Assembly: GCA_002284615.2 (NCBI GenBank) | Contig: MU069673.1 | Span: 1 to 29,624, forward strand | DNA length: 29,624 bases | Direction: 5' to 3' | Source: Dunaliella salina | Taxonomy: Eukaryota; Chlorophyta; Chlorophyceae; Chlamydomonadales; Dunaliellaceae | Shown: positions 1-9,518 of the stretch, piece after piece | Numbering within the stretch: the first letter of the stretch is position 1 | Layout of the letters: every line of letters starts with the position of its first letter | The notes under the pieces: model-generated | What the model was told of the DNA's origin: nothing | Seen by the model: the letters and a program-made list of their open reading frames with translations, nothing else | The model's database searches: none | Made by a program: the position numbers and the translations under genes

Positions 1-856
1 GAGAAGATGAAGCAGCTGCAGCTGCGCTCGCGCCTGTTGTGCACCCACTGCATGCACCGCTGTCGCCTTCTGAGCAGCTTTGTATGGCATGTGCGACAGC
101 CAGCCAGGCTCTAGGGGTGCATGGAGTCTGGGGAAAGTAGTTGGTGGCATGCGTATGCCAGAGCAGCAAGCAGCGGTGAGCTGGAATAGCTCACAAAAGG
201 GCACAGGAATTTCGGTAGAGCTGCTGCTCAGCATCTGTTAAGTGTGGTGATGAGCTAACACCTGTGTAATTGTTTGAGCATGCACTATACTGTGACAGAG
301 TAGTCTGAATTATTGAGTTTATGTTTGCCTAAGAAGTTCTAAATTGCAAGGAGCAAACATCTGTATGAAGCTGGAAATTTCTGCCTGGTCAAAAGGTGCT
401 GGTTAATTCTGAGTCGNTTGCTTTACCCTGCCTTTCTGCTCGTGACAGCATAACTCAGTGAAAGCCTTTGAAAGGGAGTGTGTCTTTTGAAGTAAAACAC
501 CTGTGTTAGTCCTGCTGTGTGAAGATCATTGGAAGATGGTGCTGTGCATTCTAAATAGAAGCAGTTGTTCTGTGGTGTGAACATCTGGAGAAGTATGTGT
601 CTGACATCCTGATGGTTATACCTGTCCACTTAATGGTAGTCGGCTCTGCAAAAGTGAAGCAGCTTTGTATGCTTTCCTTTCCTTGAAGATTTTTGTGTGA
701 TGTGGCCGAGTCCTTGCTTTGATATTGTCCAAGTTCTGTCTAGAGGTTCATCATCCTATCCTTTTGCATTTTCCATCAACTTGCCAACACTCATTTGCAT
801 AGTGATTTTTTCCTTGCTGCCCTTCTCTCTGTTCTGTGCACCAAGCAAAAATCAGG
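1..856. other. Unassigned sequence
   Basis: No recognisable coding domain, RNA gene or repeat was found in this stretch. The first 100 bases are GC-rich and open on the plus strand and might be the end of an exon, but no clear splice donor follows. One ambiguous base lies at 417. Short open frames on both strands have low-complexity or unfamiliar products and I do not support them as genes. Confidence 0.4.
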
Positions 857-920
857 GGGGTAGTGATTCGTGTTGTCAAGTCAGTATATTTTTCAGAACA
901 TGATCTGAGCATGACAATGC
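857..920 (+). repeat. Short repeat shared with 6563-6626 (inverted)
   Basis: About 64 bases here match the reverse complement of 6563-6626 with few differences. Both copies translate to closely similar peptides (IRVVKSVYFSEHDLSMTMPF here, IRVAKSVHLTEHDLRMTMPF there), so the shared piece may derive from a coding sequence. In both places the match ends at GCATGACAATGCC, next to family A sequence. The parent element is not recognised. Confidence 0.55.
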
Positions 921-1021
921 CATTTGGGAAAACCCAGTCTGGAAAAGCTCAAGAGATGTTTTCAGGGATTTGTATGCCTTGATCCAGAAGTCTGTCATGA
1001 TTGCAGCCATCCATGCTAGTG
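921..1021 (-). mobile_element. LINE family A fragment (nuclease domain)
   Basis: Read on the minus strand this 101-bp piece encodes the segment just upstream of the family A nuclease motif (MDGCNHDRLLDQGIQ, then FPDWVFPNG), nearly identical to 2699-2800 and 23520-23620. It is cut on both sides: by the repeat at 857-920 and by family B sequence on the opposite strand from 1023. Confidence 0.8.
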
Positions 1022-1022
1022 T

Positions 1023-1258
1023 GGAAGGTGGAACTATTTACACTGAGCATACCCTGAAGCTATTCAAACAAGTAGGATTGCATCACCAGCGTGCAGCGAA
1101 GCTTGCTCAACAACTTCATGCCCATTCCATTCAATATGCCCACAAACGAGTCTCCACAGGCCGCGCTATTGAAAGTAAGAAAACTCCCCACAGCCAGGTG
1201 CTTCTAGTAACCCTCCAGGTCCCCGTTAGCTTTCTCTTTTTCATACCTTGTGGTGGAG
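1023..1258 (+). mobile_element. LINE family B C-terminal fragment
   Basis: The translation contains GGTIYTEHTLKLFKQVGL followed by HSIQYAHKRVSTGRAIE. This is the C-terminal block of family B, also found at 21841-21960 and 27715-27890. It corresponds to GGTIYNDYIITPLINLGL in family A and lies directly after the nuclease domain in complete copies. The upstream nuclease is absent, so this is a 5'-truncated fragment. It ends against the family B Cys block that starts near 1262. Confidence 0.7.
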
Positions 1259-1261
1259 GCT

Positions 1262-2015
1262 CATGCAAATGTTGGTTGCGCGAGGTTGACCTCGTAAGTA
1301 AACGGATCAGCAACTCCCTCATCCAGCATCATCTGACACAGCATCCCACATCCATTCCCCTCCTACTCCATCCCTCCTCATTCTCCCAGAAATCTACACG
1401 GCACGCATGGCTTGCATACATAATGCGCAAGGTAAATGTGTTGGACTGACATATGCTAACCGCTTCCAAATCCTCTACAGGGCTTTTTATGGGGCCAAGC
1501 TTGCTGGCATGCATGAGAAAATAACACCAGCTCCAGGCAGCTTTGCTATTGAGCTGCCATGGCTTCTTTCCCACAAATCCATGCTTGAAAGAAAGTAGCA
1601 AGGATATTAAAGATTCTTCCACACAAGCCCTCCCAACTCACACGCATACTGCCCTTCAAAAATGGGCTTTTGGTAACCCGAGAAAAAATGGCCTCTCCAC
1701 TAGACCACAACCCGCAATACCAGAACTATAGGAGTGCGGACTCCCAAGACACTCTTTTTGGTGCTATGCATGCGCATAATGCCTTCTCATCCAAATTCTC
1801 AGGCTTCCCAGTCTGCCATCCCATTGTGATGAGGGAATCATGACCCAAGCTTTGCAACATGCCATTTCCTCTGCCATTCTCAACACAGAAGCTACTGCTA
1901 CATTCATGTTCCTTCCGGCTTGGAATAAGAACATGATAACCAACCCCTACTCCAAACTTGTCACTGCCTACCCCCACCTCTGTTACGACCTTGGAACCGT
2001 ACCTCGCGAAATACT
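1262..2015 (+). pseudogene. LINE family B, first half: Cys block and methyltransferase-like block
   Basis: A broken reading frame runs through several frames. It opens with a block like family A's MPTWQC region, then ACIHNAQGKCVGL (family A: CIYNVHGKCVGM), then from about 1720 a block with FGAMHAH, a Gly-Phe step, CHP, and ATATFMFLPAW, followed by NPYSKLVTAYPHLC. The FG..., G-F-x3-HP and hydrophobic LPxW pattern resembles Rossmann-type N6-adenine or PCIF1-like methyltransferases, where an NPPF-type motif is followed by a strand ending in LPxW. This is a motif-level guess. The block stops at 2015 where element A1 begins on the opposite strand and resumes near 9519 (WDLCIFAVWNTAARAHLNN), so A1 appears to have split it. 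Confidence 0.6.
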
Positions 2016-2411
2016 TGGCTAAAGAAAAGAAAAGAAGAAAAAATCTGCGCAAGCCAAAGGCCGCGTGCATTAAGGGAAGAACCCCTAACAAAAGTTAGAG
2101 GCCTCACCAGGGGGCCCTCTACCTAAACTAGATAAAAGTAGCCTAGGAGGGAGCAAGACACAAAACTAATGGGGATCCGGAAGATTGCTTGCCATGCCCC
2201 TGAGCACACGGACTCTCCTTCTTCCATCCTCAGCCGCCTCCGCGCGCCCAGCAAATCCCCTCCCAGATGCCCCCTGAAAGCAAAGTGCATGTCTAGTGTT
2301 AATAATGGTGGACAATCTTTGGATGGCATGGTCCCTAAGCTGGGATGCTAGCAATTTAGCTTTTTGTTTGGTCAGGCCCGGATTTATAAGTGGTGTAATT
2401 GTATAATCATT
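2016..2411 (-). other. Family A 3' UTR and simple-repeat tail
   Basis: This 3' block is conserved in every family A copy that keeps its end (11852-12282, 16962-17125, 22837-23220, 28133-28259). It contains an ACTTTTGTTAGGGG-like stretch, then GCATGCGGCCTTTGGCTTGCGTAGA-type sequence (variable), ending in TTTTC repeats. The conserved end just before the tail is the likely recognition region for target-primed reverse transcription; that role is inferred from LINE biology. Confidence 0.7.
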
Positions 2412-2918
2412 TTAGATTGTGCCACCCACACCAATTAAGATGATGTGCAAAGTCATTTTGTTATTCCTGTTTGGGTTTCTTAAGCTGTGTGTTATAAGAC
2501 TGTTTATGATGTGGGAATGTTGAGCCTGTGGACGTTCTGAAGTGATGAAAGGGTTTGTGTCAGGGCAGAATTTAAGTTCAACGAGGTGGGTGTCCCTATC
2601 TCGTGGGGGGATCTTGGAAGGATCAAGGTGAGCTTGTCTGCCTGGGATAGGGCGCACAAAGAGAGCATCAGGGCGGCTTTGGTGCCGTGCAGGTGAGGCA
2701 GTGCCATTTGGGAAAACCCAGTCTGGAAAAGCTCGAGAGATGTTCTCAGGGACTTGTATGCCTTGATCCAGAAGTCTGTTGTGATTGCAGCCATCCATGT
2801 TAATGAGGGACGAGCCATATCGGCCTTTGCTGAGGGCTTTTACAGAGACTAAGGGCCGCATTGTGTCTGTTGGTGTGCATCTTACTCTTTGTTGGGTTGG
2901 TGCCCCTAAGCAGAACAT
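2412..2918 (-). pseudogene. PD-(D/E)XK nuclease domain of A1
   Basis: This 168-codon open frame covers the nuclease domain. It shows MDGCNHNRLLDQGIQ, DWVFPNG, then RPDALFVRP and, about 26 residues later, HLVELKFCPDTNP. RPD followed by ELK on a hydrophobic strand is the PD-(D/E)XK signature. The restriction-like endonucleases of R2-type and Dualen LINEs carry an RPD/KPD motif of this kind. The frame ends in the conserved LIGVGGTI motif. The domain probably nicks target DNA for integration, by analogy. The N-terminal 40 residues overlap the end of the RNase H/zinc frame, showing a frameshift between the two. Confidence 0.7.
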
Positions 2919-3810
2919 GATAAATGTTGTCCGTATTTACACAGAGTGGGCATCTATCAGAACTGGAAAAGTTGAGGTTGGAGGCATGACTCTGTGTGTA
3001 CAGTGTATCCGTTCGATACTTCATAAAATTTATTTGTTGTTCAAGGGTAATCTTTGGATTTTTCCAGAACGAGTTGCTGATCTCCTTGTTTGCAAGTTGA
3101 GATATTGGGTTGTGAGCTTCAGTGTTTGCATTTGTGGTGGGTGGTGTGGCATTGCTAAGCTTCTGCCATCTCTGGTAGTGGTAGCCAGAAGTGTTAGCAG
3201 AGCCAAGTTTGTGTTTCTTGTGCATGTGTATTTTAATTATGTCGCTCAGGTTGGTGAGATAGTGCATCGGGAAAGTGTGGGAGTGGTGCATGCCATCATT
3301 TTGTGTGGAAGAGGTCTTCAATGAAAGCCAATAAAAATTGTGGAAAGGGTCCCTTGCATCTGGAAGTGCAATGTCTATGGCGTGAGAGAGGGCTGCGGTG
3401 CGAGCGCGAGCATCAGCCCCCTCATTTCCTATGATGCCAGAGTAGGCTTTGACTTGATAAAAATGGATAGGGTGAGGGGAGTGTTCTAATATGGTTGATA
3501 TTGCATGGATGAGCTCTGCATGTAGGTAATACCTCATGCGTATGGGATGAAGGGTTTGATTAGGAATTTGAAAGAGGCAGGGTGCACTGTCAGTGGCAAT
3601 TTCAATTTGCTCGTGTTGGAGTGCCACAAGGATACCCACGAGTTCTGCTCTAGTGATGGTCTTGGTAGGCCCATGGCAATAGGGTTTTATGTGCAGTTGC
3701 AAGTGTTGGGAGGGTTGAGTAGTGTCCCTTCCCGATCTGTAAACACCTGAACCAGAAAGGGGTGGGGAGTCGTCATCTTCGTTTAATCACACTGCCATCA
3801 GTATAGGTGA
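2800..3810 (-). pseudogene. RNase H and zinc motif of A1
   Basis: The 300-codon open frame at 3702-2800 covers most of an RNase HI domain. RAELVG supplies the catalytic Glu, ATDSA the second Asp, and QVKAYSGIIGNEGADA the typical His-loop/Asp region (Tyr replaces the usual His in the KxHSG motif). The first catalytic Asp (YTDGSV) lies near 3795 in another frame. Downstream, a RCPLC...H...RGTN segment matches the CPLC-H-C zinc motif that follows RNase H in family A copies (here the last Cys is Gly). RNase H removes RNA from the RNA:DNA hybrid during LINE cDNA synthesis. The frame is shifted before and after this block, so it is a relic. Confidence 0.75.
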
Positions 3811-3940
3811 TTTCCCTCCAGTCCTTGACTTTAGGTGTGAACATCTTTTTGTAGTTGGCAGGGGTGAAGGCTGCCCTTACCTGAGGGCATTTGTGTGAAC
3901 AGTTATGAATGTCAGGGGTGAGTGATTGGAATTTCTGCTT

Positions 3941-4600
3941 TCAAATGTTTGATGCAAGGTGTTGGTGTGTTCGCAGTTGCACGGCAGGATTTGGAGGATC
4001 TAAGGATAGCCAACATGCTTCTGGAGCATCTTGCTTTATATCTTGTTGGAGGAGCTGGAAACAGTCTTTGTTTGTGCTATCTAGCATTACTCTGGCATAA
4101 AGGTTCCACACAACAATGAGTTGCATAGGATAGGAAGGTTGGATAGGATTGGGTATGATATCAAACCAGTGTTGTGGTGCCTGGAATTGTATTTTTCTTG
4201 CAGGGAAGTTGGCAAGCACTTTTGCATTATCTGGGTATTGTTAGAGCCAGCTCATATACGCATTGCAGCTGAAGCCTCTTCAGCGGGGCAGGATCATGAA
4301 GGTGGCGTCTGGATCTGTGGTTTGCAGGGAGGAATGCACTACGTGGCGCAGGAGTTTAAATATGTTTCATGAAGGGGATGGCAGAAGGAGAAGCCAGTGT
4401 AGCGCACAGAGAGGGCGTCTGTGTGTGCCCCAAAGACCTGGTCTCAGTCATTTGTAATGAAATAGGTGTCGTAGGTATTTTCAAAACGAGAGGGCTGGAA
4501 TACCTCTCTACTGAGACCATGCACCATTTTTGTAGGGCTGATCGTATGTGGGGAGGAGTAATGAATATGTTTGAATTGAAAACCTTTTTGCTCTGCTCAA
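3941..4600 (-). pseudogene. Methyltransferase-like block of A1
   Basis: Read piecewise on the minus strand: FENTYDTYF, an FG dipeptide, SVRYTGFSFCHP, then a LPxW-type strand, MLANFPARKIQFQAPQHW and MQLIVVWN. The same order appears in A2 (15000-15480) and family B (1720-2015, 9519-9680). The FG...G-F-x3-HP pattern followed by a hydrophobic strand resembles N6-adenine methyltransferase-like folds, but the canonical NPPF/DPPY motif is only approximate (HPPH or CHP). Function is therefore unproven. Several frameshifts and stops break the block. Confidence 0.5.
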
Positions 4601-4916
4601 AAAGATTTTTTTGTTGAGCCATTTGGCAAGAGAGCAAACCCATAATTCCAGTTGCTGAATCCTGGACAGGGGGCTGAATGGTGGCATGGATGCCTGTTCT
4701 TTTGGCTGCTTCGTAGGCTCCCAGCAGGGTCCTGAGCCTTTCTAGAGTGAGCATGCCCATGCACTTGCCATTGGCATTGTAGACGCAGACGCATTCAGAG
4801 GTGGTTACCTCTGGCATTTGTGATGGCATGGCAACCTCATCAGTTGTGTCCAAGTGAAGAGTTTCCTTCATGAGGTCAACACTTCTAATGATAATTTCAC
4901 ATTGCCATGTTGGCAT
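4601..4916 (-). pseudogene. Conserved Cys block of A1
   Basis: The frame begins MPTWQCEIIIRSVDLMKE and includes CVCVYNANGKCMGMLTL, AYEAAKRTGIHATI and QPPVQD. It is strongly similar to 14621-14920 in A2 (CACIYNVHGKCVGML, AYEGAKRAGIHATVQPPVQD) and recognisable at 1395-1600 in family B. Three Cys residues (C-x-C-x6-7-C) and a conserved G-K-C suggest a small metal-binding or structural module. I do not recognise the family. Confidence 0.6.
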
Positions 4917-5080
4917 GATATCTGTCTGGGGATTGGTAGGTTGGAAGTCGAAGGTGACATTTTTGCAAATGGCGCAACCGGTACTTGAGATCTATGAAGA
5001 GTCAGAGAGGCTCTAAGGTCTGCCTTCAAAGCCTTGGTCGAGAAGATTGTCCAGGTCCATATCAATGGCCAAGGGGTCTT

Positions 5081-5760
5081 CTACAACCTCTGGTCGTTCC
5101 TCAGCGTCAAAGGCTTGCACATGAGCATCCAGGTCTGGGTGTATTCGTAACATCTCTTATATTTTTGGAGATGTTGCCAGCCCAAGATATCTAAGATAAT
5201 ATGGTCAAAGCGGAAGATAGTGTTACTAGCTTCAACTGCGCTTAATGTAGCAGCCTTATTCTGCTTATAATTCCAGAGCCATTGGGGGAAATCAGTGCTT
5301 GAAGTCTTTGGAGGTGAGGGACAAGGGATTATTATGGATTGGGGGTCAGGGTCAAAAAGTGTTGTTGAGGCTTGGCTCCCTCTGGACCTCCTGCTTCCAA
5401 TTTGTGGGGCCTGAGAGGGCTGTGGGGATGGGGTCTGTATGTGGAGTGTCGAAAAGGGTTGATTGGGTTGCATATTATGTACTTGTGTCTGCGGCTGCTC
5501 CGCGTGGGGATTGTTTCTTTTGCGAGTGCGTCTGCCTTGGTATGAGTGCACCTCTGCATGTGGTTGACTGTTTGGGGTTGGGCTGTCATGGCTGCTGGGG
5601 GAAGCATTTTCTACTTCCATATCCTCAGCAACAAAGAAGGGGTTAACCCCCCGGTTGCTATAAGTTCTGGAGGTGTATGTGTGTTTAGGGCACGTCTCCC
5701 ATTGTCTGGGTTGGAGTTGGGGGGATCTGGGAGAGCATAGTCTGGGTAAAACTTTGATTA
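5081..5760 (-). pseudogene. Pro-rich linker and W-L-W-N-Y block of A1, PHD finger missing
   Basis: The open frame at 5620-5081 begins with a long Ser/Pro/Gln/Asn-rich stretch with basic RRTRKRNN and RRSRGS patches, then FPQWLWNYKQNKAATLSAVE and ILGWQHLQKYKRCYEY. The same block in A2 (13800-13945) is followed by a PHD finger. Here KYKR runs directly into sequence matching A2 position 14370 onward, so about 430 bp including the PHD finger are absent. The basic low-complexity linker may be disordered; its role is unknown. Confidence 0.6.
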
Positions 5761-5819
5761 GTTACATCCTGTTGGTGTATGTTCTGTTTTCATCATTCTG
5801 TATATGTTGCATTATTTAT

Positions 5820-6550
5820 TCAGCGTGATTCAGGGGTTTTATTGGGTGAGCTGTCTTGGTTCTGAATGATTGTGCTGATGAGGTCACGTCTGTCCTCGGT
5901 CAGAGTGTGGGTGCTGAGGGCATGAGAGAGTCTATTCAGGGCAATATGCTTGGTCTTTATTTTGCGTCCAAACAGGGTTGTGAGTTTGTTCCCGTCAATG
6001 ATATGTTTGAGGTTATTATTCATCAAAGCAGAGAGCCTGTTTATGCCTATTTCCATGAGCGCATAGGTGCAATGACAGGCTAAGGTTTTAAGGGTGGGTT
6101 GCAATGGCATTGAGAGGACTTTTACTATGGGAGTGATGCTGGTGAGAAGGTAAGGTGCTCCTTGATAGGAGACGTCGAGATCGCTGTTGTTGATGCAGAG
6201 GTATTGCCTGACACAGCATGTAGGGTAACTGCTTGAGGATGAAGCTGGAGGTTTGATGGGATGGGTTGATGCTCCTAATTGCGTAGTGTCTCAGTTTTTG
6301 GATTTGCAATTCAAGCATTAATCAATATTGCCTTGGTGACCCGGCCATGCCTGCCGGTGTTATTGAGGCTGTTGGTGAGGGCCGTTGCACATCTTGCATT
6401 ATATTCTACTGCAGTGGATGTACAACTAAGACCATAATCAATTTTGTTCTCCCGTAGGATGGCTGTAGCAGTGCTGTGCCAGAGCTTGTGCCTCTCTTTG
6501 ATAACCTTGAGGGTACATGTGTCCCAATCCGCGAGGTTCTTCTCGGGCAA
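5820..6550 (-). pseudogene. RT thumb/connection region of A1
   Basis: Three minus-strand frames follow the RT: LADWDTCTLKVIKERHKLWH and CTSTAVEYNARCATAL (6550-6311), then QKLRHYAIRSINPSHQTSS (6318-6088), then TLKTLACHCTYALMEIGINR (6110-5820). Alternation of charged helical segments and the position between the RT palm and the linker suggest the thumb and connection region. The three frames are joined only by frameshifts. It has no independent function. Confidence 0.5.
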
Positions 6551-6562
6551 GGTGTCATTGGA

Positions 6563-7072
6563 AAGGCATTGTCATGCGCAGATCATGTTCTGTAAGATGT
6601 ACTGACTTGGCAACACGAATCACTGTGGGGAATTTTGTGTTGGTGGTGTGGTTCACTGGGCACGGCAGTGTGTGGCCTGCCTCCGCACCACCACCTCCTT
6701 CGTCCAAGGTGGAGTAACCCTCCATCAGAGGACATTGGGCTGCAATAACCAGCAGCATATTTCTTGCAATGCCTGCCACACTCAGGCATGCTTACTCTCT
6801 TGTGCTCTCTTTGCCACACTTCCCTGATTGCCACGCTGCTGCTCCATCCTTGCCCTCTCCCCAGGGCTTGCTTGGCCTCAGGCCATCACTCCTTTACACA
6901 TAGAAGGTTGAGATATTCTACTACATCTTATCCAGATGGCACTACATGTACAAAGCAGAATGTGGAACGTAGAACGTAGAAATTCTCAACATAAAGGTCC
7001 AGGGAGAATCATAACCCAAAAACCCCTATAACAACCTAACTAATTGGTCACCAACAGTAAAATTGACACAAC
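6563..7072. mobile_element. Unclassified insert in A1
   Basis: Family A sequence stops at about 7075 (IPSIAYADML on the minus strand) and resumes near 6577 with the next part of the thumb (SNDTLPEKNLADWD). The roughly 500 bp between has no similarity I recognise apart from the 64-bp segment shared with 857-920. GACATGC and GACAATGC flank the two ends and may be an imperfect target duplication. No terminal inverted repeat is evident. Confidence 0.45.
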
Positions 7073-7074
7073 AC

Positions 7075-8298
7075 TAAATGAGCATGTCAGCATATGCAAT
7101 GCTGGGAATGATGGCTGTGCGGATCATATCCATTGTTTGCCTGGATGTGGCAACAAAGCATGACAGGCTTGCCAGTTTTCTGCCATTTAGTTAAGCTGGG
7201 GTTCCCAGTCTAATGTCATGGTGATTTCAACGCCAAGGCAAGTGAATGAATCCCCAAGGCGAATGAATTGGGCTGGCTTGCCCTGAACTAGTTTTTTGAG
7301 TTGACGCCGAGCAAAATCTGCCACGGACGTGTTACCCCTTATTTGCATTGTTTGTTGGCTAAGAAGGTTGCCAGTAACCTTTGTCTTTGAACCAGAGATG
7401 ATGAGGTGAGCCCAATCTGCATAGAGGCTTAATTTCTTGGCTTGGATACGTAGGTTAGCATACGTGCCTGTGAGGCAGATGAGATCATCTGCAAATGCCC
7501 CACTGCTGATTTTGTTCTGGATCTTCTGTTCCAAAGTCTGGGGATTTTTGTTAAGGCATTCATATTCATAGCTTCGCCCGCCAGCATGGAGCCAGGGCAG
7601 CAAGGGTTCCATGTATATGAGGAAGAGGAAGGGGGAGAGGGTGTTCCCTTGGATGGTCCCCCTTTCTATAGAGATATCTTTGGAATCCTGACCAGTAGCT
7701 AGGCGGACTCTGGTGTGGGCCTCTTGGTATAAATTCTTGACTGTGTCAATGGCATCTGTGGGGAAGCCGAGGTCATACATGATCCAGAGCAGCTTGTCAT
7801 GGTCTGTTGTGTTGAATGCTGACTCAGCCTCAGAGGTAAAATATACAATCAGAGCACGTCTCTGTTGAAGAGATTAGAATCTCCAAGGGTCATGATTAAG
7901 TTTTGGGGTTGGTGTATAGTGTCCGTGTATTTGCGGAAACCTGCTTGCATAGTGCTAAGCAGGGAGTGACTCTCTGCATATTCATACAGGGTTGTAGTGA
8001 CCAGACACGGTGTCCATAATTTATACAACGTGTTGGCCAGACCTATAGGCCGGTAGGATGTGATGTTTGTTTGGAGGCCTTCTTCTTTAAAATGAGTATG
8101 GTATCACTCTTTTTTCCAGGCGTTGGATTTAATGCCCTTTGCCCACATGATGATAAAGAGTTTGTGGATGGATTCCTTGTATTCATGCGGCAGGTGTTTG
8201 AGCAGCTCATAGGCTACGCCGTCTGGTCCTGTGGTTTTATCATTTGTGAGAGACTGGATACAGCCCTGGAAGGAGCAGCTATCTAGGATGCATCCCAT
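7075..8298 (-). pseudogene. Reverse transcriptase domain of A1
   Basis: Non-LTR RT motifs appear in order on the minus strand: TTGPDGVAYELLKHLP (8240-8190), SYRPIGLANTLYKLW (about 8060-8020), QAGFRKYTDT (about 7950), a motif A region ending SAFNTTDHDKLL (about 7800), then in the open frame at 7780-7187 GTIQGNTLSPFLFLIYMEPL (motif B), SSGAFADDLICLTG (motif C with FADD) and SGSKTKVTG (motif D). It would synthesise cDNA at the nicked target. The motif A Asp is not seen at its expected place and the domain is split over at least three frames, so this copy is inactive. Confidence 0.85.
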
Positions 8299-9515
8299 AT
8301 GGAGCTGTGAAGTTATTTTCTCTTGCTTTGGGTATTATTCTCGGCCCTTGTGATGGGAGTTAATTTTTTCGAGGAACGAGGACACGTTTCGAGGAGGAAG
8401 TGGTCCTTGCTCTGTCAGTCCATCCAAGGGTAGTTACGTCTGGCTTGGTGGTCAGATGGAAGATAAGCTCCAGTCTCAATGCTAGGGGCAGCCATGCTGC
8501 AGCTGTCAGCATAGAATTTTTCTACAATGCGGCTATTTTGACCGGGTCCATCTCTACTTTGCCTATGTCGGGGTCTGTGAGTACTTGGGCTTGGGGAGGG
8601 GCAGTGAAATTGCCAATGAAGATTTCCTTCTTGGCAAGAGCAGGGTGTTTTGCAATTTTCTTCTGTTGGCGCCTTTGTGCTCTGATGTGGCACTGGGCGC
8701 TGTAGTCAAAGTCTATTGTTGATTTGCTCCTTGAGATTTTTATGCTGGGCTTGGAGGACAGTCCTCAGTGTCGGTATGGGGGGTTTGGCGCTGTTTGAGT
8801 TACGGGCAGAGGATGCTACTTCTGAGTGGGAGAAGCTTTGGACAAAGAGAATGGCCTTATGGAGGTTAGGGTCATGGCTGTAAAGGGCTAGGGCCTTAGC
8901 AAAGGTAAGGGCCGAATGATCTTGGGCTAATTTGTACTGCACGTGGCGAAGTTATTGCACAGTGATCTGCGGAGGTTGCTGACCCTCCTAATCCTGAAGT
9001 GTTTAGATGCATTGGACTTAATTTTGGTGGTGCACACTTGCAGAGCCACCTCATGGCACTCTTTGATAAGATTGACAATTCTGTCTGCAATGTTCTCAAC
9101 GCTTTTTCTGCATGGAGGCCATTGAGGTGCTTTAAAGAGCAGGTTTTGTAGCACAGGAGCTCTGTATAGCGGACAGGTGGGAGAGAGCAGCTTCGTGTTC
9201 AGTGTTTTTAAAATGCTTGCATGGGTGGTGTGAGGTAGCTTTTCAATACCTGAAGGCTTTAAGGGCCGCACTAGCACGCATTCATTTTGATAAAGCAGAG
9301 TAGGCTCTAAAGGTTTCTTGATTTTGACCCCTAGGATGTAGGTGGGCACATTGGCAACAAGGGGAATATGACCATTGTGTTTGTAGCCTTGGTCAGTAGG
9401 GTTGCAGTACATTAGTGAATAAAGATTGGAGATGCTGGCTTTGATGATGCTGGAGGGCATTAGTATGTCATCAATGGTTACACTGGTTACAGTGCCCCTC
9501 AATCCTGCCCTAACC
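8299..9515 (-). pseudogene. APE endonuclease remnant and RT-flanking region of A1
   Basis: The minus-strand frame at 9601-8927 contains VTSVTIDDILMPSS and, about 30 residues later, NGHIPLVANV. This is the spacing and form of the C-terminal end of APE-type endonucleases (IDYIL... SDHxPL), with the Asp of SDH changed. Downstream, AECHEVAL-like and FRIRRVSNLRRS segments lead to a helical region at 8942-8415 before RT. If this reading is right, the family has both an APE domain upstream of RT and a PD-(D/E)XK domain downstream. The first about 28 codons of the frame are antisense to family B and not part of A1. Confidence 0.5.
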
Positions 9516-9518
9516 AAG

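Larger units (their letters stand above)
2016..9515 (-). mobile_element. LINE family A, element A1 (about 7.5 kb, dual endonuclease type)
   Basis: This minus-strand non-LTR retrotransposon is the longest copy in the window. Sense order: end of an APE-type endonuclease (near 9480-9356), RT (8298-7075), thumb (6550-5820), Pro-rich linker (5750-5300), W-L-W-N-Y block (5290-5150), Cys block (4916-4640), methyltransferase-like block (4590-3941), RNase H (3800-3330), zinc motif (about 2990-2900), PD-(D/E)XK nuclease (2880-2560), GGTI block, 3' UTR and a short A-rich tail seen as GAAAAG repeats at 2022-2045. APE plus a second nuclease plus RNase H is the layout known from Dualen/RandI elements. It is 5'-truncated inside APE, carries many stops and frameshifts, lacks the PHD finger present in A2, and contains a foreign insert at about 6577-7072. 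It interrupts a plus-strand family B element. Confidence 0.75.

Noticed and set aside
2504..2818. Alternative 104-codon frame overlapping the A1 nuclease
   Set aside because: It is an out-of-frame shadow; the equivalent frame in other copies is not conserved as protein whereas RPD...ELK is.
5081..5290. Loss of the PHD finger in A1 as removal of an intron
   Set aside because: The missing segment in A2 does not start with GT or end with AG and it contains coding sequence for the PHD finger.
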